From: DYEC01 sp034434695
GTDB lineage: Bacteria; Chloroflexota; Anaerolineae; Anaerolineales; Anaerolineaceae
Assembly (NCBI GenBank): GCA_034434695.1
Contig: DAOTYY010000056.1
Location: 1 to 21,665 of the forward strand
Direction: 5' to 3'
Length of the DNA stretch: 21,665 nucleotides
Shown here piece after piece: positions 7,178-15,516 of the stretch (position 1 is the first letter of the stretch; each line of letters begins with the position of its first letter). Both the position numbers and the translations under genes were made by a program. The notes below the pieces were generated by a model that worked only from the letters and a program-made list of their open reading frames with translations, ran no database searches and was not told where the DNA came from.

Positions 7178-8043
7178 GGCAACCTCTCTATTGGCGGAAC
7201 GTATAAATAATAGATTCCAGCCTTTGCCGGGTAAGGCGTTAGAATACCTTCGGATGATGTAAGGAAAAATTGTTCAGAGGTGCGCTCTGGTAGACCTGCC
7301 AATACGCGCAGGTCTTCTGCGCGGTAATGAGCAATGCGTGCTATCGTTGCGGCTTTCTCATAAGCCTGGCTGAGTGAGCCAATTTCATCCACCAAACCGA
7401 GTTTTAAGCTTTCGACTCCGTTCCAGACTTGACCGCTTAAGATGATCTCATCCGGCGCTTTCAGCACCTTCGCTCTGCCCAATTTGACTGCTTGAAGGAA
7501 ACCCTGTTTTGCAACCTCGATCTCACGCACAGTCGTATCCCGTGAACTTCCCCAAAGTTTATAGGGACCAGTCGAATATACATCATCAACAACCAGGGGA
7601 TATTTGGGCAAAGCAGAATATACCCCGACGCTGCCAACGGTAGAATTGGGTTTTGCCAGAATGTAATCTGTCCCGACAGCAAGGTAATAAGCTCCACTGG
7701 CTGCCATTCCGTCAACTACTGTAATGACAGGTTTAGTTTGACGAAGTCGGACAAGTTCCATGTAAACAGCTTCTGTGTCGGCAACTGTCCCGCCTGGGCT
7801 GTCTATTACCAGAACTACCGCTTTGATCTCCGGATGTTGGCGCGCATAGCTGATCTGGGCAATCATATCTTGGGCAGAAAGGTTGTATATGGCATCCGTT
7901 AGATGAATCACGCCGATCAGTGGCTGCCTGATGAAAAAGGACAACAGAGTTCCTGCGATAAGGGGTAATACGACCCATAAAAGGATACCTCTGAGATTCC
8001 AGGCTGTAAAAAATTTTTTAGAGGAGAGCATACTTTCAATCAT
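7174..8043 (-). CDS. Signal peptide peptidase SppA-type S49 serine protease
   Basis: This 289-residue single-domain S49 protease is of the short Bacillus SppA type and degrades cleaved signal peptides or small membrane proteins. A single membrane segment is at about 19-38. DSPGGT follows at 81-86, the catalytic Ser is S116 in DGMAASGAYYLA, and the probable general base Lys is K162 in GPYKLWGSSRD. The spacing of 46 residues is close to the 52 of B. subtilis SppA. The catalytic domain would face outward. AAAGGA sits 8 nt before the ATG. It is the first gene of a two-gene operon with the DUF4350-like protein, so that protein may be its partner or substrate adaptor. Confidence 0.88.
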   Translation of the reverse strand: MIESMLSSKKFFTAWNLRGILLWVVLPLIAGTLLSFFIRQPLIGVIHLTDAIYNLSAQDMIAQISYARQHPEIKAVVLVIDSPGGTVADTEAVYMELVRLRQTKPVITVVDGMAASGAYYLAVGTDYILAKPNSTVGSVGVYSALPKYPLVVDDVYSTGPYKLWGSSRDTTVREIEVAKQGFLQAVKLGRAKVLKAPDEIILSGQVWNGVESLKLGLVDEIGSLSQAYEKAATIARIAHYRAEDLRVLAGLPERTSEQFFLTSSEGILTPYPAKAGIYYLYVPPIERLP

Positions 8044-8261
8044 AATTTTTTCCTTTGTGGACTCTTGAAAAAAGAGGAAAGTAAAACATGTTGTTTGCCT
8101 GGCAGCGTTGGTGAAAAATATCTATTGTCCCCTCTCAGAGGATAAATTGTCTGCAAACTATTTGTTTCTTATGAGCGGGTCACCGAAATATTCAGTGATG
8201 TTACCTACCCTTGGCTTTGCGTGGCATTCTAGATCAAGGTTCTAAAGCTCTCGGGGAATTT

Positions 8262-8558
8262 TTACGGATAAATTTCGTCTAACATTGGCACGTAGAAACA
8301 GCGACAACCTTCGCTATGAGAGCAGCCGGGGAGAGGCAGTTTGGGAGCCTTGTCTTTAGGATAGGCACCCTGCATTTGCTGGCAGACAGGGCAGGAATCC
8401 GCCGCGATGGAAAGATAGACGCGCGTTACGCGTGGGTTTTTCTGAAATTGCTTTAGCGCTACATTGGCAATGGAGAATTCAGAGAGGTCTGCCTGACAAT
8501 TCAGGCAATATTGTGCGGTGTCCGGGGATTGGGTATGACAAATGGAACAGGTCTGCAA
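8262..8558 (-). CDS. Small cysteine-rich zinc-ribbon protein with a TTG start
   Basis: This 98-residue protein has two cysteine clusters. An N-terminal zinc ribbon has C4-x2-C7 and C18-x2-C21 (CSIC, CLNC). After a short beta/alpha region with RVYLSIAADSC, a second cluster reads CPVCQQMQGAYP, then PGCSHSEGCRCFYVP. The second part recalls the metal-binding C-terminus of phage Mu gpF-like (SPP1 gp7) head proteins (C-x2-C ... HxxCRC). The TTG at 8558 is chosen because AGGAGG lies 8 nt upstream and TATAAT at 8592-8597 fits a promoter. A longer frame would run back through the response regulator gene. No phage genes are nearby. The function is unknown. Confidence 0.65.
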   Translation of the reverse strand: MQTCSICHTQSPDTAQYCLNCQADLSEFSIANVALKQFQKNPRVTRVYLSIAADSCPVCQQMQGAYPKDKAPKLPLPGCSHSEGCRCFYVPMLDEIYP

Positions 8559-8591
8559 GGGGACTACCTCCTGATTTTCTGAGATGTTTTT

Positions 8592-8597
8592 ATTATA
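8592..8597 (-). promoter_or_regulatory. -10 box of the zinc-ribbon gene
   Basis: On the minus strand TATAAT occurs about 34 nt before the TTG start, with AGGAGG in between. GCGA and TCGC flank the region just upstream and can pair. No recognisable -35 hexamer sits 16-18 bp upstream, so an activator may be needed. Confidence 0.45.
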
Positions 8598-8683
8598 GCG
8601 AATTTCTCGCAGTAGTGGTGATGGAGTGACGAGATTAGAGAAGTTATCTTCGCACAAAGTTATAAGGTCGAATTCTGTTGCGG

Positions 8684-9088
8684 TTAATTTGTGGAAAATG
8701 ACAAAAATGTACTTTCTGTGCGAGGTTTGCTGCTTGTACGCCGTGCCAGTTTGGTAATATGTGCGGCAATCACACTGGCAGAGCAAGGCTTTACTATATA
8801 GTCATCTGCCCCTGCTTGAAGAGCCGCGATAATCGTCTTGGGGCTGTCGAGAGCAGAAAGAATGAGAATAGGAGCATTACAAAACTTTCGGATCGTTTTA
8901 CATAGATTTATGCCTGACATATCGGGCAATATTGCGTCCAGAACAATCACATCGGGCAATTCGGTTTGCAGGATACATATGGTTTCTTGAGCGGAACAAG
9001 CAGTAAAAATGGTAACTTCAGAAGCTCCCAAAAGCGGTGTGAGAACTTCGGCTGTGGAAGGGTCATCATCTGCAATGAGTAATTTCAT
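8684..9088 (-). CDS. Stand-alone response regulator receiver protein
   Basis: This 134-residue protein is a single CheY-like receiver domain with no output domain. The acidic pocket is D8-D9, the phosphoacceptor is D51 in VIVLDAILPDMSG, the switch residue is S78 in LILSALD, and the conserved Lys is K100 in DDYIVKP. A polar tail of about 20 residues (RRTSSKPRTEST) follows and could be a linker. GGAGGA stands a few nt before the ATG. It is divergent from ppdK with 220 nt between the start codons. No histidine kinase is nearby, so its partner must be encoded elsewhere. It could act as a phosphorelay intermediate or through protein-protein contact. Confidence 0.9.
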   Translation of the reverse strand: MKLLIADDDPSTAEVLTPLLGASEVTIFTACSAQETICILQTELPDVIVLDAILPDMSGINLCKTIRKFCNAPILILSALDSPKTIIAALQAGADDYIVKPCSASVIAAHITKLARRTSSKPRTESTFLSFSTN

Positions 9089-9203
9089 GCAATTCCTCCG
9101 CTGTTCTTTTGCTTTAGACCTGCTTAATTATGAGACATCTTGTGGTAGATGAACCTTGCAGCTTGCTTACAAATTGGTGTATAGACAAGTGGAACAGAAT
9201 GCT

Positions 9204-9231
9204 TTGTGAAATTTCGCCTTTGTGGTAAAAT
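9204..9231 (+). promoter_or_regulatory. Probable ppdK promoter with extended -10
   Basis: TAAAAT at 9226-9231 is preceded by TG-G (9223-9225), giving an extended -10. TTGTGA at 9204-9209, with a 16-bp spacer, matches the -35 consensus at four of six positions. The -10 box lies in a perfect 12-bp palindrome at 9225-9236 (arms GTAAAA / TTTTAC). The start site would be near 9238, giving a leader of about 70 nt. Confidence 0.5.
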
Positions 9232-9255
9232 TTTACTGTTTGCGATCAACTATAT

Positions 9256-9280
9256 TTGACCCGCTTGGCGGGTCAATTTT
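9256..9280 (+). promoter_or_regulatory. Terminator-like hairpin in the ppdK leader
   Basis: TTGACCCGC at 9256-9264 pairs perfectly with GCGGGTCAA at 9268-9276 around a 3-nt loop (TTG), and TTTT follows at 9277-9280. It lies about 18 nt after the predicted start site and 28 nt before the ppdK ATG, too close to the gene for a promoter in between. It therefore belongs to the ppdK mRNA leader or is a DNA-level operator. It shares the GCGGGTC core with the ppdK terminator at 12088-12131. Confidence 0.6.
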
Positions 9281-9308
9281 GAAATTAACAATTCCTCTGG
9301 AGGTAACC

Positions 9309-12059
9309 ATGGTAGCAAAAAAATGGGTATATTTATTTAACGAAATTGACCAGGCTGAAGCCTATGCTGGTGGGGACTGGGACAAGGTGCGCGGTTTATT
9401 AGGGGGTAAAGGCGCCAATCTAGCCGAAATGACCCGCATTGGACTGCCAGTGCCGCCATTTTTTACGGTGACCACCGAAGCATGCAATGTTTATTCGGCA
9501 ACGGGAAAATTCCCGGAAGGGCTATGGGATCAGATGATGGATGCCTTGAAAGTGGTGGAAAGCGCATCTGGAAAGACGTTTGGCGATGCCAAAAATCCAT
9601 TGCTTGTTTCGTGCCGTTCTGGTGCCAAATTCTCGATGCCGGGCATGATGGACACTGTGTTGAACATTGGTTTGAACGACGAGACGGCAAAGGGTATGGT
9701 TGCCCTGACCCAAAATGAACGCTTTGTGAATGATTCCTATCGTCGGCTGATACAGATGTTTGGCGCTGTGGTATTAGGGATTCCAGACGAGGCATTTGAA
9801 GAGCCGATGGAAGAATTCAAGGCAAAGAAAGGTGCCAAGCTGGATACGGACTTGACAGCCGATGATTTGAAAGAATTAATTGCAATCTTCAAAGATGTAG
9901 TCCGGAAGGAGAAGGGTTTTGATTTTCCGCAGGATCCCTTTGAACAATTGCGATTGGCAACTGAGGCGGTTTTTAAGTCGTGGAATGGTAAACGTGCGGT
10001 TGATTACCGTCGTGCCGAAAATATTCCCGATGATCTTGGCACCGCAGTTAACATTGTGACAATGGTGTTCGGCAACATGGGCTTTGACTCCGGTACGGGT
10101 GTAGCGTTCACCCGCAATCCCTCTACTGGCGAAAAGAAAATGATGGGTGAGTATCTGCTCAATGCGCAGGGCGAAGATGTTGTTGCCGGGATTCGCAACA
10201 CAGAAAATATCGAAAACCTTGAACGCGAAATGCCGGACGTCTATCGGCAGTTTATGGAGATTACTCAGAAGCTAGAATCGCATTACCGGGATATGCAGGA
10301 TGTTGAGTTTACCATCGAACGCGGCAAACTATGGATGTTGCAGACGCGTAACGGAAAACGCACTGCCCAGGCTGAAGTCAAAATTGCTGTAGACATGGCG
10401 AATGAAGGATTGATCACTCGCGAAGAGGCGGTAAAGCGCGTCAAACCCAAACAGGTTGATGCACTGTTACACCCCATGTTCAAGGATGAAGCGATCAAAG
10501 CTGCCAAGAAGAGTGGTCGTTATCTTGCCAGTGGTGTTAATGCCTCGCCCGGCGCGGCTGTTGGGCGGGTTTACTTCGATGCAGATACTGCTGAGCATAT
10601 GGGCAAAGAAGAAAAACAGCCTGTCATCATGGTGCGTCCCTTTACCAAGCCGGATGACGTACATGGAATGCTGGCAGCCAAAGGCATTCTGACTAGCGAG
10701 GGTGGTGCCACTTCTCATGCCGCGGTTGTTGCTCGTCAGTTTGGTGTGCCTTGTGTGGTTGGCGCGTCCGATTTTCGCATTGACCTGGACAAGCGCCAGA
10801 TGTCTGTTGGTGAAATTGTTATCAAAGAAGGTGACTGGATTTCCTTAGATGGTGGAACAGGTGAGGTGTATTTGGGGCAAATCGAGTTGACCTCACCTGA
10901 TTTGGAACAGCAGAAGGATTTGTTGACCTTGCTCAGTTGGGCGGACGAAATTTGCGCCCGACCGGGTATCCGGCAAGCACCCGAAGGGTGGCCAAGCCAG
11001 GGTTTGCAGGTCTGGGCGAATGCGGATTATCCCAAAGATGCACAGCGTGCTCGAGCTTTTGGCGCAGTCGGAATTGGTTTGTGTCGTACCGAGCACATGT
11101 TCTTTGAAGAAGAGAGATTGCCGATCGTTCAACGCATGATTTTGGCTGAGACTTCTGAGGAACGTACAAAAGCCTTGAATGAGCTGTTACCTTATCAGCG
11201 CTCGGATTTTGAGGGCTTATTTGAGGCAATGACCGGTTATCCAGTTATCATTCGCCTGATTGATCCGCCACTGCATGAATTTATGCCCGATGAAGAAAAA
11301 TTATTTGAAGAGGTGATCACCATGCGGGTCAAGGGTGAAACCGAGGGGCTGGCAGAAAAAGAAAAACTGCTTGCCAGTATTCGCGCTATGCATGAATCCA
11401 ATCCGATGATGGGACTACGTGGGGTTCGCCTGAGCATTGTAATGCCCGAAATTGTTGAGATGCAAGTGCGGGCGATCTTTGAAGCTGCGGCAAATGTTAA
11501 ACTGCGCGGCTTTGAGCCAAAACCCGAGGTCATGATCCCGCTTACCGGGCATGTTAACGAGTTGAAAGTTATCCAGCCGCGGCTGATGGAAATTGCTAAG
11601 ATGGTCATGGAGGAGAAGAAGGTACAGTTTGAGTATAAGTTTGGCACAATGATTGAGATTCCGCGCGCGGCACTGACTGCTGCGGAAATTGCCAGCATTG
11701 CCGAGTTTTTCTCATTCGGCACCAATGACCTGACGCAAATGACTTATGGGTATAGCAGGGATGATGCCGAGCGCAACTTCCTCGTTAAGTATGTGGAAGA
11801 CGGCATCCTGCCAGCGAATCCTTTCCAGACTCTGGACTGGGATGGCGTTGGACGCCTGATGAGAATCGCTGTGGAGGATGGACGTAAAACCAGACTGAAC
11901 TTGGAAGTAGGAATCTGCGGTGAGCACGGTGGTGATCCGGCTTCGATTGAGTTCTGCCATCTGGTTGGCAATAATTACGTTAGTTGCTCACCGTTCCGCG
12001 TGCCGGTGGCTCGTCTGGCGGCAGCCCATGCAGCACTCAAGCATGCACCGAAAAAGTAA
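9309..12059 (+). CDS. ppdK: Pyruvate, phosphate dikinase
   Basis: This 916-residue enzyme interconverts pyruvate + ATP + Pi and PEP + AMP + PPi in the cytoplasm. The N-terminal nucleotide-binding part has LLGGKGANLAEM and GMMDTVLNIGLND. The swivelling domain has GGATSHAAVVARQFGVPCVVG with the phosphorylated His at residue 470, preceded by Thr468, the position controlled by PPDK regulatory proteins in other organisms. The C-terminal TIM barrel has GLCRTEHMFF, SFGTNDLTQM and the catalytic Cys870 in GICGEHGG. The ATG at 9309 is 5 nt after GGAGG at 9299-9303. A longer GTG frame from 9222 would cover the promoter and the leader hairpin and is rejected. A strong terminator separates it from the pyruvate dehydrogenase genes that follow. 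Confidence 0.97.
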   Translation: MVAKKWVYLFNEIDQAEAYAGGDWDKVRGLLGGKGANLAEMTRIGLPVPPFFTVTTEACNVYSATGKFPEGLWDQMMDALKVVESASGKTFGDAKNPLLVSCRSGAKFSMPGMMDTVLNIGLNDETAKGMVALTQNERFVNDSYRRLIQMFGAVVLGIPDEAFEEPMEEFKAKKGAKLDTDLTADDLKELIAIFKDVVRKEKGFDFPQDPFEQLRLATEAVFKSWNGKRAVDYRRAENIPDDLGTAVNIVTMVFGNMGFDSGTGVAFTRNPSTGEKKMMGEYLLNAQGEDVVAGIRNTENIENLEREMPDVYRQFMEITQKLESHYRDMQDVEFTIERGKLWMLQTRNGKRTAQAEVKIAVDMANEGLITREEAVKRVKPKQVDALLHPMFKDEAIKAAKKSGRYLASGVNASPGAAVGRVYFDADTAEHMGKEEKQPVIMVRPFTKPDDVHGMLAAKGILTSEGGATSHAAVVARQFGVPCVVGASDFRIDLDKRQMSVGEIVIKEGDWISLDGGTGEVYLGQIELTSPDLEQQKDLLTLLSWADEICARPGIRQAPEGWPSQGLQVWANADYPKDAQRARAFGAVGIGLCRTEHMFFEEERLPIVQRMILAETSEERTKALNELLPYQRSDFEGLFEAMTGYPVIIRLIDPPLHEFMPDEEKLFEEVITMRVKGETEGLAEKEKLLASIRAMHESNPMMGLRGVRLSIVMPEIVEMQVRAIFEAAANVKLRGFEPKPEVMIPLTGHVNELKVIQPRLMEIAKMVMEEKKVQFEYKFGTMIEIPRAALTAAEIASIAEFFSFGTNDLTQMTYGYSRDDAERNFLVKYVEDGILPANPFQTLDWDGVGRLMRIAVEDGRKTRLNLEVGICGEHGGDPASIEFCHLVGNNYVSCSPFRVPVARLAAAHAALKHAPKK

Positions 12060-12087
12060 GAAACCATTACACGATTGAATGTAATAT

Positions 12088-12131
12088 GCGGGTCTGTTCT
12101 GAGCAATTTTGCTTGGACAGACCCGCTTTTT
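12088..12131 (+). terminator. Terminator of ppdK
   Basis: Twelve pairs (12088-12099 with 12115-12126, one of them U-G) begin with GCGGGTCTGT / ACAGACCCGC. A small inner stem, AGCAA / TTGCT, can form in the loop. TTTTT follows at 12127-12131. This is a clear rho-independent terminator. Confidence 0.92.
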
Positions 12132-12161
12132 GATCTGCAGTCAGGAAAAACGGTTTAGGAT

Positions 12162-12215
12162 AAACGAATTATCGTTTTACACTGAAAGGGTTAAAACAAG
12201 CAGGTCTGATATAAT
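12162..12215 (+). promoter_or_regulatory. Promoter region of the pyruvate dehydrogenase genes
   Basis: TATAAT at 12210-12215 is preceded by TG-A (12207-12209), an extended -10. No good -35 hexamer is seen at normal spacing, which fits extended -10 promoters. An inverted repeat, AAACGA at 12162-12167 and TCGTTT at 12172-12177, lies about 40 bp upstream of the -10 and could be an activator or repressor site. The start site would be near 12222. Confidence 0.5.
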
Positions 12216-12272
12216 TTTGCCTAATGACAACAAGTGATTAATTTCTCAATTTTAGGAGGCATATTCGCTTTC

Positions 12273-13232
12273 ATGGAGAAGCTAGAGTATCTTGATTTGT
12301 ATCAGCAGATGGTCGTGATTCGCCGTCTTGAAGAGATGGCTGCGGAGCTTTATCAGAAGGGAAAGATCGGTGGCTTTTTGCATTTGTACATTGGTCAGGA
12401 AGCAGTCAGCACTGGTTTGATCTCCGCCCGCAGACCGGAAGACCGCGTCATCACAGCCTATCGCGATCATGGCGTCGCTATCAATTGTGGGATTTCTGCC
12501 AATGAAGTCATGGCGGAACTGCTTGGCAAAGCTACAGGTTGCTCGCGCGGCAAGGGCGGTTCAATGCATTTAGCGGATGTCAGCAAGAACTTCTGGGGTG
12601 GTCATGCAATTGTTGGCGCTCATTTGCCCATTGCGGCAGGTTTAGCGCTTGGTGACGTTTATAAAGGCCGTAAGGCAGTCACAATTTGCATGTTTGGCGA
12701 TGGTGCCACAAACATCGGTTTTTTTCACGAGGCATTGAACCTTTCCAAAGTCTGGAACCTGCCTGTTTTGTGGGTGTGCGAGAATAATCAGTATGGTATG
12801 GGTACAGCAGTAGAACGCGCCTCGGCAGTTTCTGAAATTCGTCAGAAAGCCTGTGGATACGGTATGAAGAATGAAGCAATCAATGGTATGGACGTAATCG
12901 AGGTGCGTGAAGCCGCATTGCGTATCCTAGAAGAAATCCGGAATGGCAGCGGACCTCAATTGCTAGAAATTAACACTTATCGTTTTCGTGGGCATTCGAT
13001 GGGTGATCCAGAACGCTATCGGAAGGCAGAGGAGGTTCATCAATGGCAGGAAAATGATCCGATTGGGATTTACCGACGCTATCTTATCGACAAAGGAATC
13101 GCCACGGAGACGGAATTGAACGAACAGGATGATCTCGCTGAACAGATTGTGCAGAAAGCCGTTGAGTTTGCCGAAGCCAGCCCGGAACCGGTTCCTGAAG
13201 ACCTTTATGCCCATGTTTATGTTGAGGGATAG
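12273..13232 (+). CDS. pdhA: Pyruvate dehydrogenase E1 component, alpha subunit
   Basis: This 319-residue protein is the thiamine-diphosphate-binding half of the E1 heterotetramer that decarboxylates pyruvate. The diphosphate motif starts with GDG (142-144) and ends with NN (171-172). The N-terminal GGFLHLYIGQEAV and the YRFRGHSMGDPERYR loop, homologous to the human phosphorylation loop, are present. The ATG at 12273 is chosen, with AGGAGG at 12254-12259 but a rather long 13-nt spacing. An upstream in-frame GTG at 12234 has no ribosome site. E1 beta follows after 11 nt. Acetoin or branched-chain 2-oxoacid dehydrogenases share this architecture, so pyruvate as substrate is likely but not proven. 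Confidence 0.88.
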   Translation: MEKLEYLDLYQQMVVIRRLEEMAAELYQKGKIGGFLHLYIGQEAVSTGLISARRPEDRVITAYRDHGVAINCGISANEVMAELLGKATGCSRGKGGSMHLADVSKNFWGGHAIVGAHLPIAAGLALGDVYKGRKAVTICMFGDGATNIGFFHEALNLSKVWNLPVLWVCENNQYGMGTAVERASAVSEIRQKACGYGMKNEAINGMDVIEVREAALRILEEIRNGSGPQLLEINTYRFRGHSMGDPERYRKAEEVHQWQENDPIGIYRRYLIDKGIATETELNEQDDLAEQIVQKAVEFAEASPEPVPEDLYAHVYVEG

Positions 13233-13243
13233 GAGGGTGAACA

Positions 13244-14215
13244 ATGGCGAGATTAACAATGCGTGAAGCGATTTCGCAGGCACTCTGGGAGGAAATGGAG
13301 CGCGATCCGGATGTTTTTATTCTGGGTGAAGAGGTTGGTGTTTGGGGAGGAACTTATGCAGTGACCAAAGGATTTTATGATCACTTTGGCGCGGAGCGGG
13401 TGCGTGATACCCCTATTTCGGAGGCGGCAATTGTTGGCGCGGCGATTGGCGCGGCGTTGACTGGTTTGCGTCCGGTGGCAGAATTAATGACCATTAATTT
13501 TGCCTTTGTTGCTATGGATCACATTGTCAATGAAGCAGCAAAATTGCACTATATGTTTGGTGGTCAGATGGTGTTGCCGCTGGTTATTCGCACCACCAGC
13601 GGCGGAGGCCGTCAATTGGGTGCAACCCATTCGCAAACCCCTGATGCTATCTTTGCTCACTTTCCTGGGTTGAAAGTAGTTGCACCAGGTACACCGGCGG
13701 ATGCCAAAGGGTTGCTCAAGGCTGCGATCCGCAGCAATGATCCGATATTATTCATTGAACACGCCACGCTTTATCAGATGCGCGGTGAAGTCCCGGAAGG
13801 CGATTACATTGTGCCGATTGGGAAATCGGCTGTTCAACGAGCCGGGCGCGATGTTACGATTGTTACTTACAGCAAGATGCTGGAGACTTCGCTGAAAGCG
13901 GCTGACCAACTGGCAAAAGAGGGTATCGAGGCAGAGATTGTTGACTTACGAACATTGCGACCGTTGGATATGGAACCTGTCTTTGAGTCAGTGAAGAAGA
14001 CCAACCGCGCGGTGATTGTGGAGGAAGGTTGGAAATCATACGGTGTTGGTGCAGAGGTGTCTGCCCGCATTTATGAACAGGTTTTTGATTACATTGATGC
14101 GCCTGTTCAACGAGTGGCACAAAAAGAAGTCCCATTGCCTTATAATCGAACGCTTGAACAGATGGCGCTTCCACAAGTGGAAGATGTGATTGCGGCGGTC
14201 AAGGAGGTGCTGTAA
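13244..14215 (+). CDS. pdhB: Pyruvate dehydrogenase E1 component, beta subunit
   Basis: This 323-residue protein pairs with the preceding alpha subunit. It begins MARLTMREAISQALWEEMERD and carries the family landmarks FILGEEVGVWGGTYAVTKG, RDTPISEAAIVGAAIGAAL (the Glu that activates thiamine diphosphate lies in PISEAA), PVAELMTINFA, and GGGRQLGATHSQ. The C-terminal half has EAEIVDLRTLRPLD and VIVEEGWKSYGVGAEV, the transketolase C-terminal domain. AGGAGGG stands just before the ATG. The final TAA shares its last A with the ATG of the E2 gene (TAATG), so the two are translationally coupled. Confidence 0.92.
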   Translation: MARLTMREAISQALWEEMERDPDVFILGEEVGVWGGTYAVTKGFYDHFGAERVRDTPISEAAIVGAAIGAALTGLRPVAELMTINFAFVAMDHIVNEAAKLHYMFGGQMVLPLVIRTTSGGGRQLGATHSQTPDAIFAHFPGLKVVAPGTPADAKGLLKAAIRSNDPILFIEHATLYQMRGEVPEGDYIVPIGKSAVQRAGRDVTIVTYSKMLETSLKAADQLAKEGIEAEIVDLRTLRPLDMEPVFESVKKTNRAVIVEEGWKSYGVGAEVSARIYEQVFDYIDAPVQRVAQKEVPLPYNRTLEQMALPQVEDVIAAVKEVL

Positions 14216-15483
14216 TGGCTGAAACGGTCATTATGCCCAAACTTGGATTTGATATGGCAGAAGGCAGGCTGGTGCGTTGGGTCAAAGCGGAGGGCGAAAC
14301 GGTCAATAAAGGAGAAGTTTTGGCTGAAATTGAGACTGATAAAGCCACTGTTGAAGTTGAGTCGAACTTCTCTGGTGTTTTAGCGCGCTGTCTGGTGGAG
14401 CAGGGTAGTGTTGTACCGGTGGGCGCTCCGATTGCCATCATTGCTGCACCTGGTGAAAACCCAGATGAGGTTCTGAGGGGCAGCGCGGCAGAGGTAAAAT
14501 CGAGCGTGGTGGGGGAAGCTTCTTCAATGGTAACATCACCACTTCCTCCGTCTTCTCCTAGGGAAGAATTATCAACCGGACGGGTGTTCAGTTCACCGTT
14601 AGCGCGCAAAATTGCCCGTGAGCAAGGGATTGATCTGGGGAGGATTCGCGGAAGTGGACCAGGCGGGCGAATCGTTCGGCGAGATGTTGAAGCAGCGCTG
14701 GCTGTCAGGAATGCGTCTCAGCCAGCCGTTGTTGAGGCTGCTAGGGCAACGCCTTTTACCACCCACGCGCTTACCGGCATAGAAGACACTCTATCACCTG
14801 CGGATCAGCGTATTCCGGTCGATAAATTGCGAGCAGCCATTGCACGCCGCATGAGTGAAGCTAAACAGCAAGTACCCCATTTTTACGTCACCCACGAGTA
14901 TGACATGGATGCACTGCTGGAGCTGCGTCAGGAGGTCAATAAACTATTACCCGAGGAACAAAAAATTTCTGTTAATGATTTTTTGGTGAAGGCGGTAGCG
15001 TTGACATTGCGCAGTTTTCCGAATCTGAACGCTTCCTTTCAGGGTGATGCGATCGTTCGTCATAGTTCAATCAATATTGGTGTTGCAGTTGCACTTGAAA
15101 ATGGTTTGCTGACCGTGGTCGTTCGCCAAGCAGATGTCAAACCGGTGCGCCTTATCTCCAACGAGCTTCGCGAGATGGTCAGTCGGGCGCGACAGGGCAA
15201 AGTTCGCCCGGAGGACATCGAGGGCTCAACATTTTCGATTAGTAATCTGGGGATGTATGATGTTGAGCATTTCATTGCTATTATCAACCCGCCGGAAGCG
15301 GCAATTTTAGCAATTGGCTCTGCCAAACAGGTAGCAGCGATTGTAAATGGTCAGGTGCAGCCCCGGAGCCGCATGAAAGCCACACTTTCTGCGGATCACC
15401 GGGTTACTGATGGTGCTGAAGCAGCCAGATTCCTTCAGACACTGGCAGAATGGATTGAACAACCTTTGAAACTGCTGCTTTAG
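14215..15483 (+). CDS. pdhC: Dihydrolipoamide acetyltransferase (E2) of the pyruvate dehydrogenase complex
   Basis: This 422-residue E2 core protein moves the acetyl group from lipoamide to CoA. It has one lipoyl domain at the N-terminus (about 1-80) with lipoylation Lys43 in ETDKATVEV. A Ser/Pro-rich linker and the peripheral subunit-binding domain follow (about 127-163, SSPLARKIAREQGIDLGRI and GSGPGGRIVRRDV). The catalytic domain ends with DHRVTDG, giving H395 and D399. GGAGG lies a few nt before the ATG in the end of E1 beta. No E3 (dihydrolipoamide dehydrogenase) gene follows, so the complex must use one encoded elsewhere. The gene ends 33 nt from the convergent transglycosylase gene, and no clear terminator is seen between them. 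Confidence 0.92.
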   Translation: MAETVIMPKLGFDMAEGRLVRWVKAEGETVNKGEVLAEIETDKATVEVESNFSGVLARCLVEQGSVVPVGAPIAIIAAPGENPDEVLRGSAAEVKSSVVGEASSMVTSPLPPSSPREELSTGRVFSSPLARKIAREQGIDLGRIRGSGPGGRIVRRDVEAALAVRNASQPAVVEAARATPFTTHALTGIEDTLSPADQRIPVDKLRAAIARRMSEAKQQVPHFYVTHEYDMDALLELRQEVNKLLPEEQKISVNDFLVKAVALTLRSFPNLNASFQGDAIVRHSSINIGVAVALENGLLTVVVRQADVKPVRLISNELREMVSRARQGKVRPEDIEGSTFSISNLGMYDVEHFIAIINPPEAAILAIGSAKQVAAIVNGQVQPRSRMKATLSADHRVTDGAEAARFLQTLAEWIEQPLKLLL

Positions 15484-15516
15484 TTGAACCCTTTCGGCAG
15501 TTTACGGAATCGCTTG

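Noticed and set aside
8559..8786. N-terminal extension of the zinc-ribbon protein to 174 residues
   Set aside because: It overlaps the end of the response regulator gene, has no ribosome site, and passes through the TATAAT and AGGAGG that serve the TTG start at 8558.
9222..9308. Longer ppdK frame from GTG 9222
   Set aside because: The extra 29 residues are encoded by the promoter -10 region and leader hairpin. GGAGG is placed correctly for the ATG at 9309, and PPDK proteins normally begin near KKWVYLF.
10467..11725. Several long minus-strand reading frames across ppdK
   Set aside because: They are antisense shadows of a strongly conserved gene, have no ribosome sites and show no recognisable domains.
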